A stretch of DNA of 64,000 nt from Ischnura elegans (Eukaryota > Arthropoda > Insecta > Odonata > Coenagrionidae). The DNA lies in contig NC_060250.1 of NCBI RefSeq assembly GCF_921293095.1, positions 11,302,001-11,366,000 on the forward strand. The letters are read 5' to 3'. Under the pieces are notes generated by a model. It made no database searches. It was not told the origin of the DNA and was given only the letters and a program-made list of their open reading frames with translations. Numbering within the stretch: position 1 is the first letter of the stretch; the number at the start of each line of letters is the position of its first letter. A program made the position numbers and the translations under genes. This document shows, piece after piece, positions 24,036 to 35,469 of the stretch.

Positions 24036-27000
24036 CGCGACAAGAGCTTCATAAATGCTTCATTTCCACTTCTCGGAGGAATCTTCCATTCCAAAGGCTG
24101 TCCCTGATTGCAGAATGACGTCAGGGAACATTTTAAAAATTCCATCTGGATCCCTTCCTTCAGTAACCTAAAGCTACGCATTCGACAGCCTTTCAAGATG
24201 ATTAGTGAAGAGAATAATCAATACCCACGACTCCCCAGTGTAAAAAGAAGTAGCTAAGGTTGAAAAATGTATAAAAAAAGTCTTCGAGAGGATTTTTTCG
24301 CCATCCGAAACATTTTAGCACTTAAAGGAGAAATGAAGTCAAACATTTAATTTGGGGAATCCAATTAAATTTGGCAGGCGTTTCATTAATATATTCAGAG
24401 AAGATAAAAGACGGAGGTCAGTGCGGTCTGTAATGACGGGAGAGGGTCGAGTGGTAGGTCAATAAAACTCCCACAAATCCCTCGCTAACCCCTTTTTTAT
24501 TTAAACTGGAAGCATAAATAAAAGGACGGGAAATCCCGAATGGTCTAATAAAGAGCTCTTCGGATTACGTTAATGTCAATGCTAAACCCAATTAATGTTT
24601 CATGCCATATAAGCCAATGCGATACCGGACGGCAGACTTATCTATATTGCACTCTCTGGCGGATAAAACCGCAGTGGGATCAAAGTGTACGAGCAGTTAA
24701 ATACAGATTGCATGATTTTTAATCTAAAATTCGAGCGCATGGTGACAATGGCTGCTTTATGCACCTCACACAATCCCTTATCTGGGTCTCCATTGTCTAT
24801 TATTCTGCACATGACCTTGATTGCAGGAAAAGTTGAACTTTGAAAGCCAGACACAAATTGAGCTCTGTTTGGGCGTGTTCATATTAACATCAGAGGTCGC
24901 GTCGTCCGTTTCGACATGAGGCACAAGTTTGCCGACAAAATGACCGCAGACCAATTATGAGAGATAGGAAATCAGTACTACGTAGGAACAACGAATTAGG
25001 AGAAACAAACTCAGTTGATACATGCTCCAAATTGTTCACAACAGACAGAACTAACCAACTAACGTACACCCCAAATGGAATATATTGTGCACAGGAAATA
25101 TTGCAACAGAAATAAATAAAATGCTCATGGTTTGGCAATTTAGAGCAAGTTATTTTTATTCATCCGAAGCTTTAACATCCAAATGGTTTAGGTGAAATTT
25201 AATTGCTCTAGCCTAAATTAGACTGCAGCGGTACTTCCACAAATTTTTCATTTAAAGCCGTACGGCAAAACCGAAATAGATGAAAGGATATTTCCACCGT
25301 AATTATCTCAATCAAAGTTATCTATTTCACAATTTACTATTTCAATTAAAATATAACATTACTTGTCATTTCAATTGGTATGCTCTTTAAAAAATTATCA
25401 AATATATAATACCAAGGTTATAAATTGTGTATTTTACCATTGGCTTCCAATTAAAGCCATGATATAATTAATGGGTATCTTATACGACAACTTCAGCAAA
25501 CAATTTACGCTGCTAATACACTCAGAAATATACCCGTCTAATCTGTCTCGGTACAAATATTTTGATTATGAAGTTAAAGTGGCCAAATTCAGCACCTGAA
25601 CAAACCGTAGATACGGAGAAAATTTTAATGTAGGTTCTTTCAAACCGGGTGTAAGCTTAGAGAATAAAATCTGGAAGAAATCAGCAGGGAATATCAAATA
25701 AGAAGAAATTTTAGAGTACGGTAATTTTTCCCGACATTCATGCAAGACAGGAGGGAGGCAATGGAATTTTTGGCCTGCTGACCATGGTTTACCCTCAGAT
25801 TGAGGATTCGATGGGTTAAGCCTTACGAGGGAAACGATGAAAAAGGCTGGAAGGCATGGCCGTTGCTGGAGCAACGAGGGTTAAGGGCTACTACACTCAT
25901 ATGCAAATGGGATTGCGGACCTCGGGATCTCTTGTCGAGAACGGCTCGGGAGAAGGGCGACGGGTATTTATTGCCGATCCGAACAAGAGGAATTTTTCTG
26001 CTCCAGGACTGCGTCCGCAGGGGGGGGGGGGACTTCTCTGGTCATGGCGAAGAATAAATATAAAAGGACGGTCAACGGAGACAATGTAGTGGTCCCTTGA
26101 TTCGATTTTCCTTGAAGAGAAATCCCAGGGCTATCGAGAATTTAGAGCAATCCGTACTGAAGTCGGTCACTTCATCCTTCGGCCGTCCTAGTTTAATAAT
26201 GAACCGACGAATATTTCTCTCGCTGCCAAAGTTACTTCATCGAAGCTAATTGAGCCTCCACAAGGTTTTAAAAACAATGAAGTATAGGTAGAATGTATAA
26301 AGCCTCATCTTTAAAATAAATACTTTCATTTGCAAGTGTATTAGTTTGGATCTCTTGGAGATCGCGGGAAATATGAATCCGGGAAAATAGATGACCAAAA
26401 TGGAAATTTACAGAGGATCTAAGTGCTTTTATTTTTAAAAGGGAGGAAGAGGAAGTTATAGGTAAGTGGTTATTTTCTTTAAATTAGATGTTTTATAGGA
26501 CATTTGCACAAAAGAGGTTTTCCGCCATAGCTTTATATTTCCAACATTTTGTTATTGTAAACCCACCGGCAGCTAACTGAATTGCGATTTAAGATAGAGA
26601 GTTTACAGAAACTTGTCACAAATCATTTGAATTAGCAAGATTATCTCACCTGAAGCATTTAAAAATCAATTATTTCTAAATAATATGAGTTTCACCATGC
26701 ACACATACGTACTTAAAACTTGAAATATGTTTAATTACACAGTTAAATGACTTAGTACTTAACTATTTCAGAAACGTATATTACTATAAAAAAGAAAACT
26801 GTAGCAAAATAATAATATTTTTATGTCAGACTGAAGACTCACCCGCACAAGCTATTGCTATCAACACTACTTTGGTCAGTATCCAGATGGATATTGACCA
26901 AAAGATTAAACTACAAAAAATTAAGAAGATTTGGTATTCTTTTAAATAATTTTTCCGGCGCCACTTCTAAAAATGGCTCAGAATCGAAAAAAATTATCCC

Positions 27001-27620
27001 TTCAGCAATATATTCGCGTTGTACAATGTTTCCATTTTTTGCCTGGTTAATTGTCATATGAACTTTCAGTAATGTAAGAGAAAATGTCAGTATTTTATCT
27101 TTATTATTCATCGTGAAGAAATTAATACTTGCAAAGGTGAGATGAAAAATTTTTACCCCCACGCGAAATTTAAGCTCCAGTGGAATGATTTCACTTATTT
27201 CATTTTCCATACTAAATATTTCCATATTCTTTCAGTTAGATGTTGCCCTTGTCAGCTTATATTTAAATCCAGCTCACGTCGCTCTGAGTCTGGAATCTGC
27301 TCCCACCATCACGACCGTTGGAGACGAAATACTAGACCTCAACATAGTCACGCTATGACGTCAAATGCACAGCATTAGCAACAACGGGATCCACCACGAG
27401 ATATCCAAAACACTGCAGAAATTCACCCAAGGAGCCACGAAACTGAGATGTCAGATTCCCCAACCATGAATATCCGGATGCATGCCAAGGTCAGCTTTTC
27501 TCGCTCCCAAGACTTAACTTCGTCGTGATGAAACGGATATTCGCGCTGCACATCGCCACGATGCCCTGTCCTTGCGGCGAATGATTATTTTTGCTCTTTT
27601 CAGTTAAAACGAGAGAGCAT
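24036..27620. other. Non-coding tract with a GC-richer patch at 25.74-26.06 kb
   Basis: The GC-richer part holds overlapping frames at 25800-26057 and 25856-26089 and a G12 run at 26020-26031, with no domain. The rest is AT-rich. Minus-strand frames at 24890-25138 and 26911-27225 carry nothing recognisable. No element boundaries were found. Confidence 0.45.
26020..26031. repeat. G12 homopolymer
   Basis: An uninterrupted run of 12 guanines inside a GC-richer patch. It makes both overlapping open frames through it doubtful. Confidence 0.85.
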
Positions 27621-27626
27621 TTTGGT

Positions 27627-27800
27627 GCTTGAGATAGAGCTTGGGACTACTAGAGCTGGGAGTTTGAAGGTTCAAATCTAGTCGAAGCCTTTGAAAGTCA
27701 CCAACCAAACACTCTTCGATGGAAACGCTAAGAGAAGATGGAAAAGGGGATGAATATAGAAGATGTAAACGCTTTCACATTATTGCATTGCATTGCACTG
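27627..27800 (+). mobile_element. tRNA-derived SINE-like element
   Basis: The plus strand contains a tRNA-like sequence with a B-box match GGTTCAAATCT at 27669-27679, preceded by TTGGGACTACTAGAGC and a weak A-box region near 27628-27640. It does not fold into an intact acceptor stem. About 100 bp downstream the sequence ends in ATTGCATTGCATTGC (27782-27796), a pentamer tail of the kind many SINEs inherit from a LINE partner. The tRNA head, unrelated body and simple tail together suggest a SINE. The boundaries are approximate and there is no second copy in the window. Confidence 0.5.
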
Positions 27801-29542
27801 ATGTAATGTTGAATATTAGCTCTTCTTCTTCAGAAATATATTTTGTCAACCGGGATCGCCAATAATTCCCTTGCCGTGAAAATTGTATAAATTGATCATT
27901 GCCATCATGGAGGAACACAATTTCCCTGATACCACACCTTATGCTTGATAATTTATAGTCTATCCTATTCCAGCCAATATAAAAACCTCAGCTAAATAAT
28001 TTATCGTAGATTTGACCACTGACAGAAAATTAGACGAGATAAATATGCAAGTGGCATGGCTCTCTTTTCACTAATCGACTTAAAGCTCCTAAATTTTATT
28101 GGAAAACCCTTAAATAATAAAAACCCTCAATAAAAAAGGTAATATCTAAAGATACACATATTCTATAGCAATAAAATCCTGGGGCAGTAATCTTCTCTTC
28201 TCTCTCACTTGCTTCTCAAACGCCCCTTTTGGTCATGTCTTTATCCCATGCCAGTTATACAGCTGAGAACACGGTGTCATTCGCGGGATAATTACCCTCA
28301 TTCTTCCCATCGATCGCATTTTTCTTGGCAGCGTGGTCAATTCTCGTGTTCTCTACCGCCCTAAATTTAACTCCATGCCATTCAGATCTCGGAGACACGT
28401 GTAAGTGGGATGACCACCTTTCACTGCTCTAACTCATTTTCATAGCAATAGGCTCAAGACCCTCACCATATTTCTAGGTCGGACAGATTCAATTAAGTAC
28501 AAGAAATATTTTACCGGGCGGGTGTGTTTAGGAATTCGTCTTTTCCTTCATCGCTAAAGGCTATTTGGTACTCAGTACGGCCTTCACTTTTTTTTATCTT
28601 CTCTTTTTTTTGTTTAAGGCTGGTGTCCTGACATCCCATTGGTGCCTACTGGAGTGGATTGCTGGGTAGTAGTATGTAGATATAGATGCATATGAAGACA
28701 TGAAGATCATAATGTATTCCACAGTTGAGAGGAATCGTCTATTCTCCAAATTTACTATGACTAGAAATCGATTCCCTGGGGTCATATATAAAAGTTATCT
28801 TCAGGTGAAAATGAAAAACTTTTCTTTAACGAGAGGCACAAAAAATAAATATAATATGCGGTTGAATTTATTGGAATTTTCTCAGACCGGCAAAAAAATA
28901 CTAAAAAGAAATTTGTACATTGTTAAAAATAGTACTCTTAAAACTACGAATATATTACCTCAGCATTAATAGCGCAACAATACGAGCGAGATTTTTAAAC
29001 AGATAATTTACTTTATCAGTGACGGTATCCTTTTCCAGCCATTAAGTACAGAAAATATCTACTCCGATCTATTGAATCACAATTATTCTCCAATTAATTC
29101 GTGTGGATATAAATTGTGGATAAAAATGTGACAGTAACAAAAATATACGTAATAAAAGTCACTGTTAAAAATGGCACACCCTCAATTACTTTTCGAAATA
29201 GTGTAAGAACTCTAAATTGCAGCTTGGAAAAATATGAAACCTGATGGTCACCATCTTTCTTGAGACGAGGGAAGAGTTAAATGAGATGGCATACTATCTG
29301 GAAGATGTCCAGGGAGAAATAAAAACCATTTTTTTCTTAATGACTAGCATTTACCGCATAAGATGGAAATGGCAGAAAGAACTCTCTGGAAATATTGAGA
29401 CGAGGGGAATGAGAGTATTACTGTAGTCAGCATATTCCCCATGTTATTTCCTATTTGCGAGATGATAAATGCTCCAACTTTTTCTGCCGGCGGACTGAAT
29501 TCAGTTCGGGAGTTATTGGGATCGTCAGCGCAACCGCGAACT
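27801..29542. other. Non-coding tract, nothing identified
   Basis: AT-rich with a T-rich run near 28590-28610. The frame at 28700-28969 (89 codons) is lysine/asparagine-rich with no motif. Confidence 0.5.
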
Positions 29543-29547
29543 CGCTC

Positions 29548-29587
<40 letters not shown>
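29543..29587. repeat. (CT)n microsatellite, interrupted
   Basis: A 45-bp CT-rich run with two TTT interruptions. It produces Leu/Ser repeats on the plus strand and Arg/Glu repeats on the minus strand in overlapping spurious frames (29344-29728). Confidence 0.85.
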
Positions 29588-29873
29588 CGTAATTTCTCTC
29601 CAGCGCCCACGTCTCTCTCCCGGTCTAAAAACAGTCGCAGTACTTAATCCCTTTAGCTCCAAAAAGCCAAGTAGATTTATTAAAAAGGTAAAAAAAAGTA
29701 TTGCATCCCATTTTATCGAAATGTGCAATTCGCTAAAAATCAGTTCAAAGAGTAAACGAAAGATAACAAAAGCAATCGTAATATAAATGACAATGCGATT
29801 TAAGTCCCAAAAAAGGATTTTTGAACATTATATATTTATATATTTATACCAAAAGCAATTGCCGACAAAAATA

Positions 29874-30045
29874 AGCGGCTTAGGTGGCGGTGGGTATAAG
29901 ACCGGCCTGCTAAACTAAAGGTCGCGGGTTTGAGTTCCGTTTGGGTGAGTTGCCCTATCCGAAGCATGGGTGTGGTCGGCCATTTCTATTTACTGTCAAA
30001 CCCCCTATGAAGTGGAAATAGTGTGCCATTGTCATACGTTTTAGG
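29874..30045 (+). mobile_element. tRNA-derived SINE, copy 1
   Basis: The head has an A-box-like TGGCGGTGGGTATAAGACC (from 29885) and a B box GGTTTGAGTTCC at 29927-29938, followed by TTGGGTGAGTTGCCC. The same order of motifs appears on the minus strand at 33.5 kb (TGGCAGTGGGGTAAGACC, GGTTCGACAGCC, CTGGGTAGTTTGCC), so these are two copies of one family in opposite orientation. The acceptor stem is not paired, so it is not a working tRNA. The body runs to about 30045; the 3' end is uncertain. Confidence 0.65.
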
Positions 30046-30600
30046 ATAAAAAAGATCTCTAAGCGAAAAATTAGCAACAAACGTAATCAAAATGTATTAT
30101 GAAAGAAAGAAAATGTCCTTCACGCTCCACCCTAACTGGTGTCAACTGATAAATGTACTTCAACTCCTACAATTTTCTTGTTTTTTCTGCTTTGTATTTT
30201 AAGAGGAGTGATAAATTATCCCTCTATATTTCACATACATTCCCCTATATTTGTTGATGATATTTTAGATAACTGTTTTATTTTCGTAATAAAATAAAAT
30301 TTAACTGTACTTTTTCACAATTATCTCATCCAGCTTATTTTACGAGCATCGCTATGTTGAAGACATCATCTGCTCCTGGACCAGTAGTGACAGACTAGTA
30401 CATTACTTTCTAAATCTTTAAAACGCTCAACATCCGAAAATTACCTTCGCAGCAGAAATGGAATCCAAAAAACAATTAAACTTTCTTGATCTCTTCAGAT
30501 CTTTTTTTTTAATTGATTGTGGAAAATGGATTGCATTTTTATTTCATAATGCTAACTATCACTATAACTTCATATACCGGGTTTTCGCCGTATTTTTTGC
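30046..30600. other. AT-rich tract, nothing identified
   Basis: Between the SINE and the hAT-like element I see no motif. The 30458-30673 frame crosses into the element and its G tract. Confidence 0.5.
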
Positions 30601-30846
30601 CATAGGCTCAAGGGCGTACCCATTATTAAAAACTGGGGGGGGGGCAAGCCATGGTTGTTCAAGTTATAGGTAAGATTTAAGCATGGGAAAGGTGAATGAA
30701 ACCAACATTTTAAGGAAACTTTAACAGCTCTTTATTAATTTTTAAAATTATTTGCTTGAAAAAATATTATTTTCCTTAAAGAACCTTGCGGTTTTTGCTT
30801 CTAGGGGGAGCAGCTGCCCCTCTCTCAGTACGCCCATGCATAGGCT
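30601..30846. mobile_element. hAT-like miniature element with 8-bp target duplications
   Basis: The octamer CATAGGCT occurs directly on both sides (30601-30608 and 30839-30846). Between them lies a 230-bp segment whose ends are inverted repeats: CAAGGGCGTAC (30609-30619) against CATGGGCGTAC read on the minus strand from 30838, 10 of 11 matching. An 8-bp duplication with short inverted repeats beginning CA is the signature of the hAT superfamily. The interior is non-coding, with a G10 run near the left end (30635-30644) and GGGGGAGCAGCTGCCCC near the right, so the G-rich ends may extend the inverted repeats. No transposase is present, so it would have depended on a partner in trans. Confidence 0.75.
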
Positions 30847-31239
30847 GACGACAGTTTCGCTGGTAATTAATCTACCAGGCGTCATCATACCGATAAGGGA
30901 CGTTGGCCCGTGTGAATTCCAAAATACTGTTTGACGTTACCTTCTCTGATAGAATGCCTTTAGTAATAGTAAATATTCATGGTTCTTGGATGATTACAGA
31001 GTACTACTTCGACCTTAAGGTGACAAATGTAATCCCGGAAAAACGGTGGCCAACCTATGACGAACAACGCGGCGAAATCCCGGAAGATGGAGAGATCCAC
31101 GGATCAAGAACCCCACGGAAAACTAAGATACAATATTCCACTCGCTTACGCCTGAATCGGTTTAATTTGTTCTATTTTCTGTTTTTTTGGAGGAGGAACT
31201 TAATGAAACAGAACTCCTAGAGATGGGCGTAGAAGTGCA

Positions 31240-31640
31240 AAAGAATGAATCATCGAAGTAATGCAAAAAAATGCAAGCGGTGGGCGTTTATGCTTTTGGG
31301 TTTTTTCTATTGTCTCACACGGGCACGGTATACTCGAGTGCGGCCGAATTCAATTGCAATACTCGCGGTGAATGATTCACTCAGAACGCCGCGAATAGAG
31401 CGAGCCCAGTGCCAAATAAACCGAGGGAGAGGGCAATATTCGCTGCGAAAAGCCACCGAAATTCCCTTTATTTATGCAATGACCGAAGGCCTGGCGTCCT
31501 TTGCCAAACATTCCACGGCCGCCTTCGCGCGAACCGAGGAGTTGATCCCAAGCTTAGCTCATCACCTCCTCCTTCCTTCTATTACTGCAGTCACTATCCA
31601 AAACTCCGCGAGGGGGCGATGTGATTTTAATTTTTAGCAC
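31240..31640. other. GC-richer patch with a 130-codon open frame
   Basis: A plus-strand frame of 130 codons (31245-31637) and a 71-codon frame in another register cover this stretch. I recognise no domain in either, and the longer one lies within the length expected by chance for the best frames in this window. The distal part is repeated, diverged, near 32.5 kb, where the frame is not kept open, which argues against coding. Confidence 0.35.
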
Positions 31641-31690
31641 AAAAATCTTCCTGAAGCAGCAATGGTTGGTGGGAGAAAAAATTAGTACAA
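31521..31690 (+). repeat. Local duplication, unit 1
   Basis: Diverged direct copy of 32481-32665. Shared landmarks in order are GAG(/C)AGTTGATCC, AATCACGT/CATCACCT, the G-run followed by CGAT or CGAA, GATTTTAATTTTTA, ATCTTC and GAGAAAAAATT. The order and spacing are preserved with small indels over about 170 bp, so chance is unlikely. Nature of the unit is unknown. Confidence 0.55.
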
Positions 31691-31835
31691 TTCATTTTAC
31701 AAACACTTCCTCCTAAAAGCACTCTAAAGGCAACTCTTAGAGGGTGAAAAACTATAAGGAGTAATGCCATTTACTTCCTGTCATCGAACCATCATTGAGT
31801 TATTTCAAACAACCTACCTACATTCCAGCTAAATT

Positions 31836-31884
31836 TTTTCAACCCAATCAATGCGCTAAACAATCGCGTCGATTGGGTTGAAAA
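31836..31884. repeat. 20-bp-armed hairpin
   Basis: TTTTCAACCCAATCAATGCG at 31836-31855 faces its near reverse complement at 31865-31884, 18 of 20 bases pairing around a 9-nt loop. It is stable enough to be noted but lacks a following T tract or other terminator signal. Confidence 0.7.
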
Positions 31885-32480
31885 TATTTTAAGCCTTATC
31901 GGCGTTATGACTAGAGACGATACCTGACAGCCTATTAACACCACCGTTTAAATATTTTTGAATTATATAACCATATGTTTCTATGCTCTGTGTTTCTATT
32001 CTGTCTTTCTATGTCTATCACAGAAATTAATATAAATGATATTTCAGTTTATGAAGTAAGTAACAAAAATGTATCAGAAAGTTAGTAAATGCGGACACAG
32101 TATAAACCTTGACAGAGACTCAATTTACAGGCAGTCAATTTCTGTCTTTCGGGTTCCAATAGTTCGGAAATATTGATTTTTCCATGGTAAAAGAAGTTCA
32201 TTTTAGAAACTTAAAAATAGATAAGCAAAGTTACCGAGACTAACAGCATGTGCACCACAAAACACGTTCTGCTCACAGCGCAGATATTCAATTAATATGA
32301 CCCCGCTAATAATGTGCTCTAGAGACGTAAAATAATTCAAACAGAAAAAGAAAAGCAACCCAACCAAAGTGCCAAGGAAAATTTTTATCGGCGTCTTATT
32401 CCCGTTCCTTTTGCATTCCAATTTGAAAAATAAATTATAAACTTGACCAATTACATTACTTTCATAAAAAGCCATTTCTG

Positions 32481-32665
32481 TAAAAACTTCGCCTCTGTAC
32501 CAACAGAGCAGTTGATCCGAAGCCTAACTAATCACGTTCTCCCGAAAATCTAGGTATTTATGAAACGGAATAGGCAGTGGGGGGAGAATGCGAAACGATT
32601 TTAATTTTTAACCCTAAGATCTTCTTCCTACAGCGTAGGAGGATTCTGAGTGAGAAAAAATTGAA
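32481..32665 (+). repeat. Local duplication, unit 2
   Basis: Partner of the unit at 31521-31690, about 970 bp downstream in the same orientation. The copy has lost the GC-rich character of the first, as expected of an old duplication decaying without selection or of an ancient dispersed repeat. Confidence 0.55.
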
Positions 32666-33470
32666 TATCTTACTCTTAAAAGGCAAATATTCCTACAAAA
32701 ACGAGAAATTTATGAAGAAGGTCAACGGAATATATGCCACAAAAATACGTTTTATAAACGGTTCACACATTTACTGGATTATAATCAGTTAATGATAAGC
32801 TCCTGTTAATTGTGAAGAAGAGAAAACCAGATGCAAACTTGTTTCAACCTCAAGGGCTACGAAATATTTTACATCGATACCCTAGTTAAGGGTTTTGTTA
32901 TATTCGCTCGTATTACAATCTAAATTAGACATTAAAAAAATACTCTCGTGAAGTACTGCGGCTATGATAATTAATCGGTGTATTTTTTATCCTCTCTTAA
33001 GGTGAATTTTTTGATGAGGCAAATTAAATTCATTAAATTTCAACGGGGACCCAGATAATCCAGTCGTTACTTGCGATTCGCAGTGATCACCTTGTACCTA
33101 TTAAACATATATATTATCATCTCTTACTTTATGATTTCTTTGCCAGGATCACAGTGGTAGTGGACTCTCATGGATTCAATACTCTCAGAATATTTATTCC
33201 GACATTGCGGATTCACGGCTCAGAAATCCACGAGGACGATTTTCCAACGAAAACCATGTGTTATAAACTCTCCCAGTCAGAAAACGGTGAGGACCGAATG
33301 ACGCTGAGACGGATGAACATTACCATTTAACCTCACACTGATATCTGCTTCCTTCAGCAGGTTTTAACAATAATACCGCTGTTTTTCACCGAAAACAACA
33401 CCAAGTTGGGCTTTTACATCGTTTTTTAAATCAAGTTAAAAATTAAACAATAAAGAACATCAATACTCTG
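32666..33470. other. AT-rich tract, nothing identified
   Basis: No coding or repeat signature. The left part of SINE copy 2 (its 3' body) may extend into 33300-33470 but I could not trace it. Confidence 0.45.
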
Positions 33471-33556
33471 GTTCGAGGCAAACTACCCAGGCGGCTGTCG
33501 AACCCGTGGCCTCTTGTTTGGCAGACGAGGTCTTACCCCACTGCCAACGAGGTCAA
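33471..33556 (-). mobile_element. tRNA-derived SINE, copy 2 (head only)
   Basis: On the minus strand the order is GTTGGCAGTGGGGTAAGACC (A box), TCTGCCAAACAAGAGG, B box GGTTCGACAGCC (plus-strand 33493-33504), CTGGGTAGTTTGCC. It aligns with copy 1 at 29.9 kb through the whole head. The tRNA-like fold is incomplete, ruling out a functional tRNA. Confidence 0.65.
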
Positions 33557-34399
33557 CAAAATTTTACACCAAAATTGCACTATCCATTTGATTCTCTTCT
33601 CCTGCTCAAACGTGAGAACACTAAGAAGTGTAACGTTTCAGTCACAGAGGAATTGGAACAAAGAGCACTCGTCCCGTTGAATTTACTCCGAGATGAGGAG
33701 TCCGAGGCGCCGGAAGAAAAATACTTGAGGCAAAAAAGAACTCGCGGGCTGCTGTCAATAAATCCCGCTCCGTTTGTAGTACGTGTTGATTCTCCCATGA
33801 TACATAAAAGGGGGTCTTTGTAAGGGGTCTATGATGGCTGGCGCTCACGGAGCAACTTACGACGCAGCGGCGGGAATCCGCGCTGGTAATCTCCGGGGAC
33901 AGCGGTGGCGCGAGGGCAAGTACACAGCGCCACCGTCCAACATTCAGAAACACACGCACACCGTGTGGAGAATTCACATGGACCCACCGCGCTCCCCTGA
34001 GGGACTTGCTCCATAATACGCACCAGAGTTGTACGTTCTAGTATTAGTAGCATTAGTTTTCCGGGAGCGTTGACAGCTGACATCATTTCGCACCACCCTC
34101 AGTCTTTTAATAAAGACGAGGTCCAATTTCTACACGCTACAACTAAAAACGTAACAACTATATATTTTATAGTTCATTTAAAATGGATATTTCTTTCAAA
34201 GAGGGTATAATTTCGGTAAGACTAACTGGGGAGTTGTCAAGAATTATTTTCTCAGTAACCCAAAAATATCGTATTTATCATTAATCAAAATTTATTTCTC
34301 GCAATCCGTTCTCACATATAATACGCGCATAACAAAGAGTCAAAGTAGCATCATTGGATTGTTTTGCATTGTATCTAATCTTATGGTATTGTAATCCAG
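33557..34399. other. GC-rich patch at 33.83-34.08 kb with a compact hairpin
   Basis: Several frames in both orientations overlap (33506-34086) with no domain. A perfect 9-bp stem, CGGTGGCGC at 33903-33911 with GCGCCACCG at 33927-33935, sits in the GC-rich part. The sequence could be a regulatory patch or an old unrecognised repeat. From 34090 to 34399 the sequence is AT-rich and blank. Confidence 0.4.
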
Positions 34400-34680
34400 C
34401 CAGGAGTATGAGAACAGAAAAGGAATTTGTACCAAATATCGGCTAAATAAAAAGAGAGGTGAATTTTTCGTCGTGAGACACGATAGTAGCATGAAAGTTA
34501 TCGTTTAAGGACGGGTGGAAGGGAGGAGCATCAGAGTTAGGCAACGAATGGAGGGAGTGATGAAGAATTTAAAGGAGATGAATAATTTAGATGTCAAAAG
34601 ATTAGCCGATTGAAGAATTGATTGGAGAACTGCACCAAACAAATCTTGGGATTGGTGACGGTTGATGACGATGTGATTTT
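34400..34680 (+). mobile_element. LINE 3'-end fragment, copy 2
   Basis: C-terminal end of the same kind of LINE ORF2 as at 16.7-18.5 kb. In one frame, from 34461, it reads EFFVVRHDSSMKVIV, a stop, GRVEGRSIRVRQRMEG, LDVKRLAD, a stop, RIDWRTAPNKSWDW and a stop at 34656-34658, followed by TTGATGACGATGTGA, a decayed TGATGA tail. The RHD-x-MK-I-x-EGRV block and the terminal W-NxSWDxx block identify it. Upstream similarity is weak. It is a 5'-truncated insertion, the usual product of incomplete reverse transcription, with at least two internal stops. Confidence 0.75.
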
Positions 34681-35469
34681 ATTTTCAACACGTGGCGCTT
34701 AAAAGCAACTAAAATACAAAAATGCAAACGCACCACATCCTTTCAATCATGATGCATCAATTCACACGAACACAGAGACAGGAGTAGGAAAATAAGAGGG
34801 AATTTTAGCAAGGTATAGACCGAGATCGCCTTTGCTGAAATCACTTTGTTTAAATGAGTTTGTTTGTATTAACTAAATGTGTGCTTTGCATTTGCAATTG
34901 ATATAACTTTAAATCGGCGGAGTTTCAAAACGGTGAAAAATAAGAACACCTCTGGATTGATTCACCAGGAGATAAAGACTCAATTAAAATATTATTAAGA
35001 TATGATAAAGACATGATGGAGGCATTTTTTAAGTAAAGGTCTCAAAAAGGCATTCTCTGTTCTACCAATCTTAATACTCCTATCACTATTTCACCCTCAG
35101 GAGTAGGATTTTCCCCAGAAACACCCGGTCAGACCTTAACCCGCACCCGCCCGCACCAACGAATACCTAAATTCCTTCCTGATTACTTTATTGAAGTTTT
35201 TAAATCCACTACCCCCGCATAAAATAATCCTTCACCCCAGAATCTTTTGAGAGAATTCGTATGAATATGTAAAACCATAACACCGTTATTTAGAATTATA
35301 AAATCTTCAAGTTCATTAGTTTGATGTTTGCTTAAATCTTTCTTAAGCTTGATTGCTATTATTTATGTTTTTATTGTTTCATGATTATCGTACTTTTGAA
35401 CAGAATGTAACAAAACTTAGGTGTTTGCTCTTCTGGTCTTCACAGGCCATCGATAAGTCATTCAATCAT
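34681..35469. other. AT-rich tract, nothing identified
   Basis: No features beyond a short C-rich stretch near 35110-35160. Confidence 0.5.

Noticed and set aside
29830-29850. TATATTTATATATTTATA run as a promoter TATA element
   Set aside because: Simple AT-rich repeat in AT-rich DNA, with no initiator or transcript evidence.
33471-33556. Functional tRNA on the minus strand
   Set aside because: A and B boxes are present but the acceptor and anticodon stems do not pair, and the sequence matches the 29.9-kb SINE head beyond the B box.
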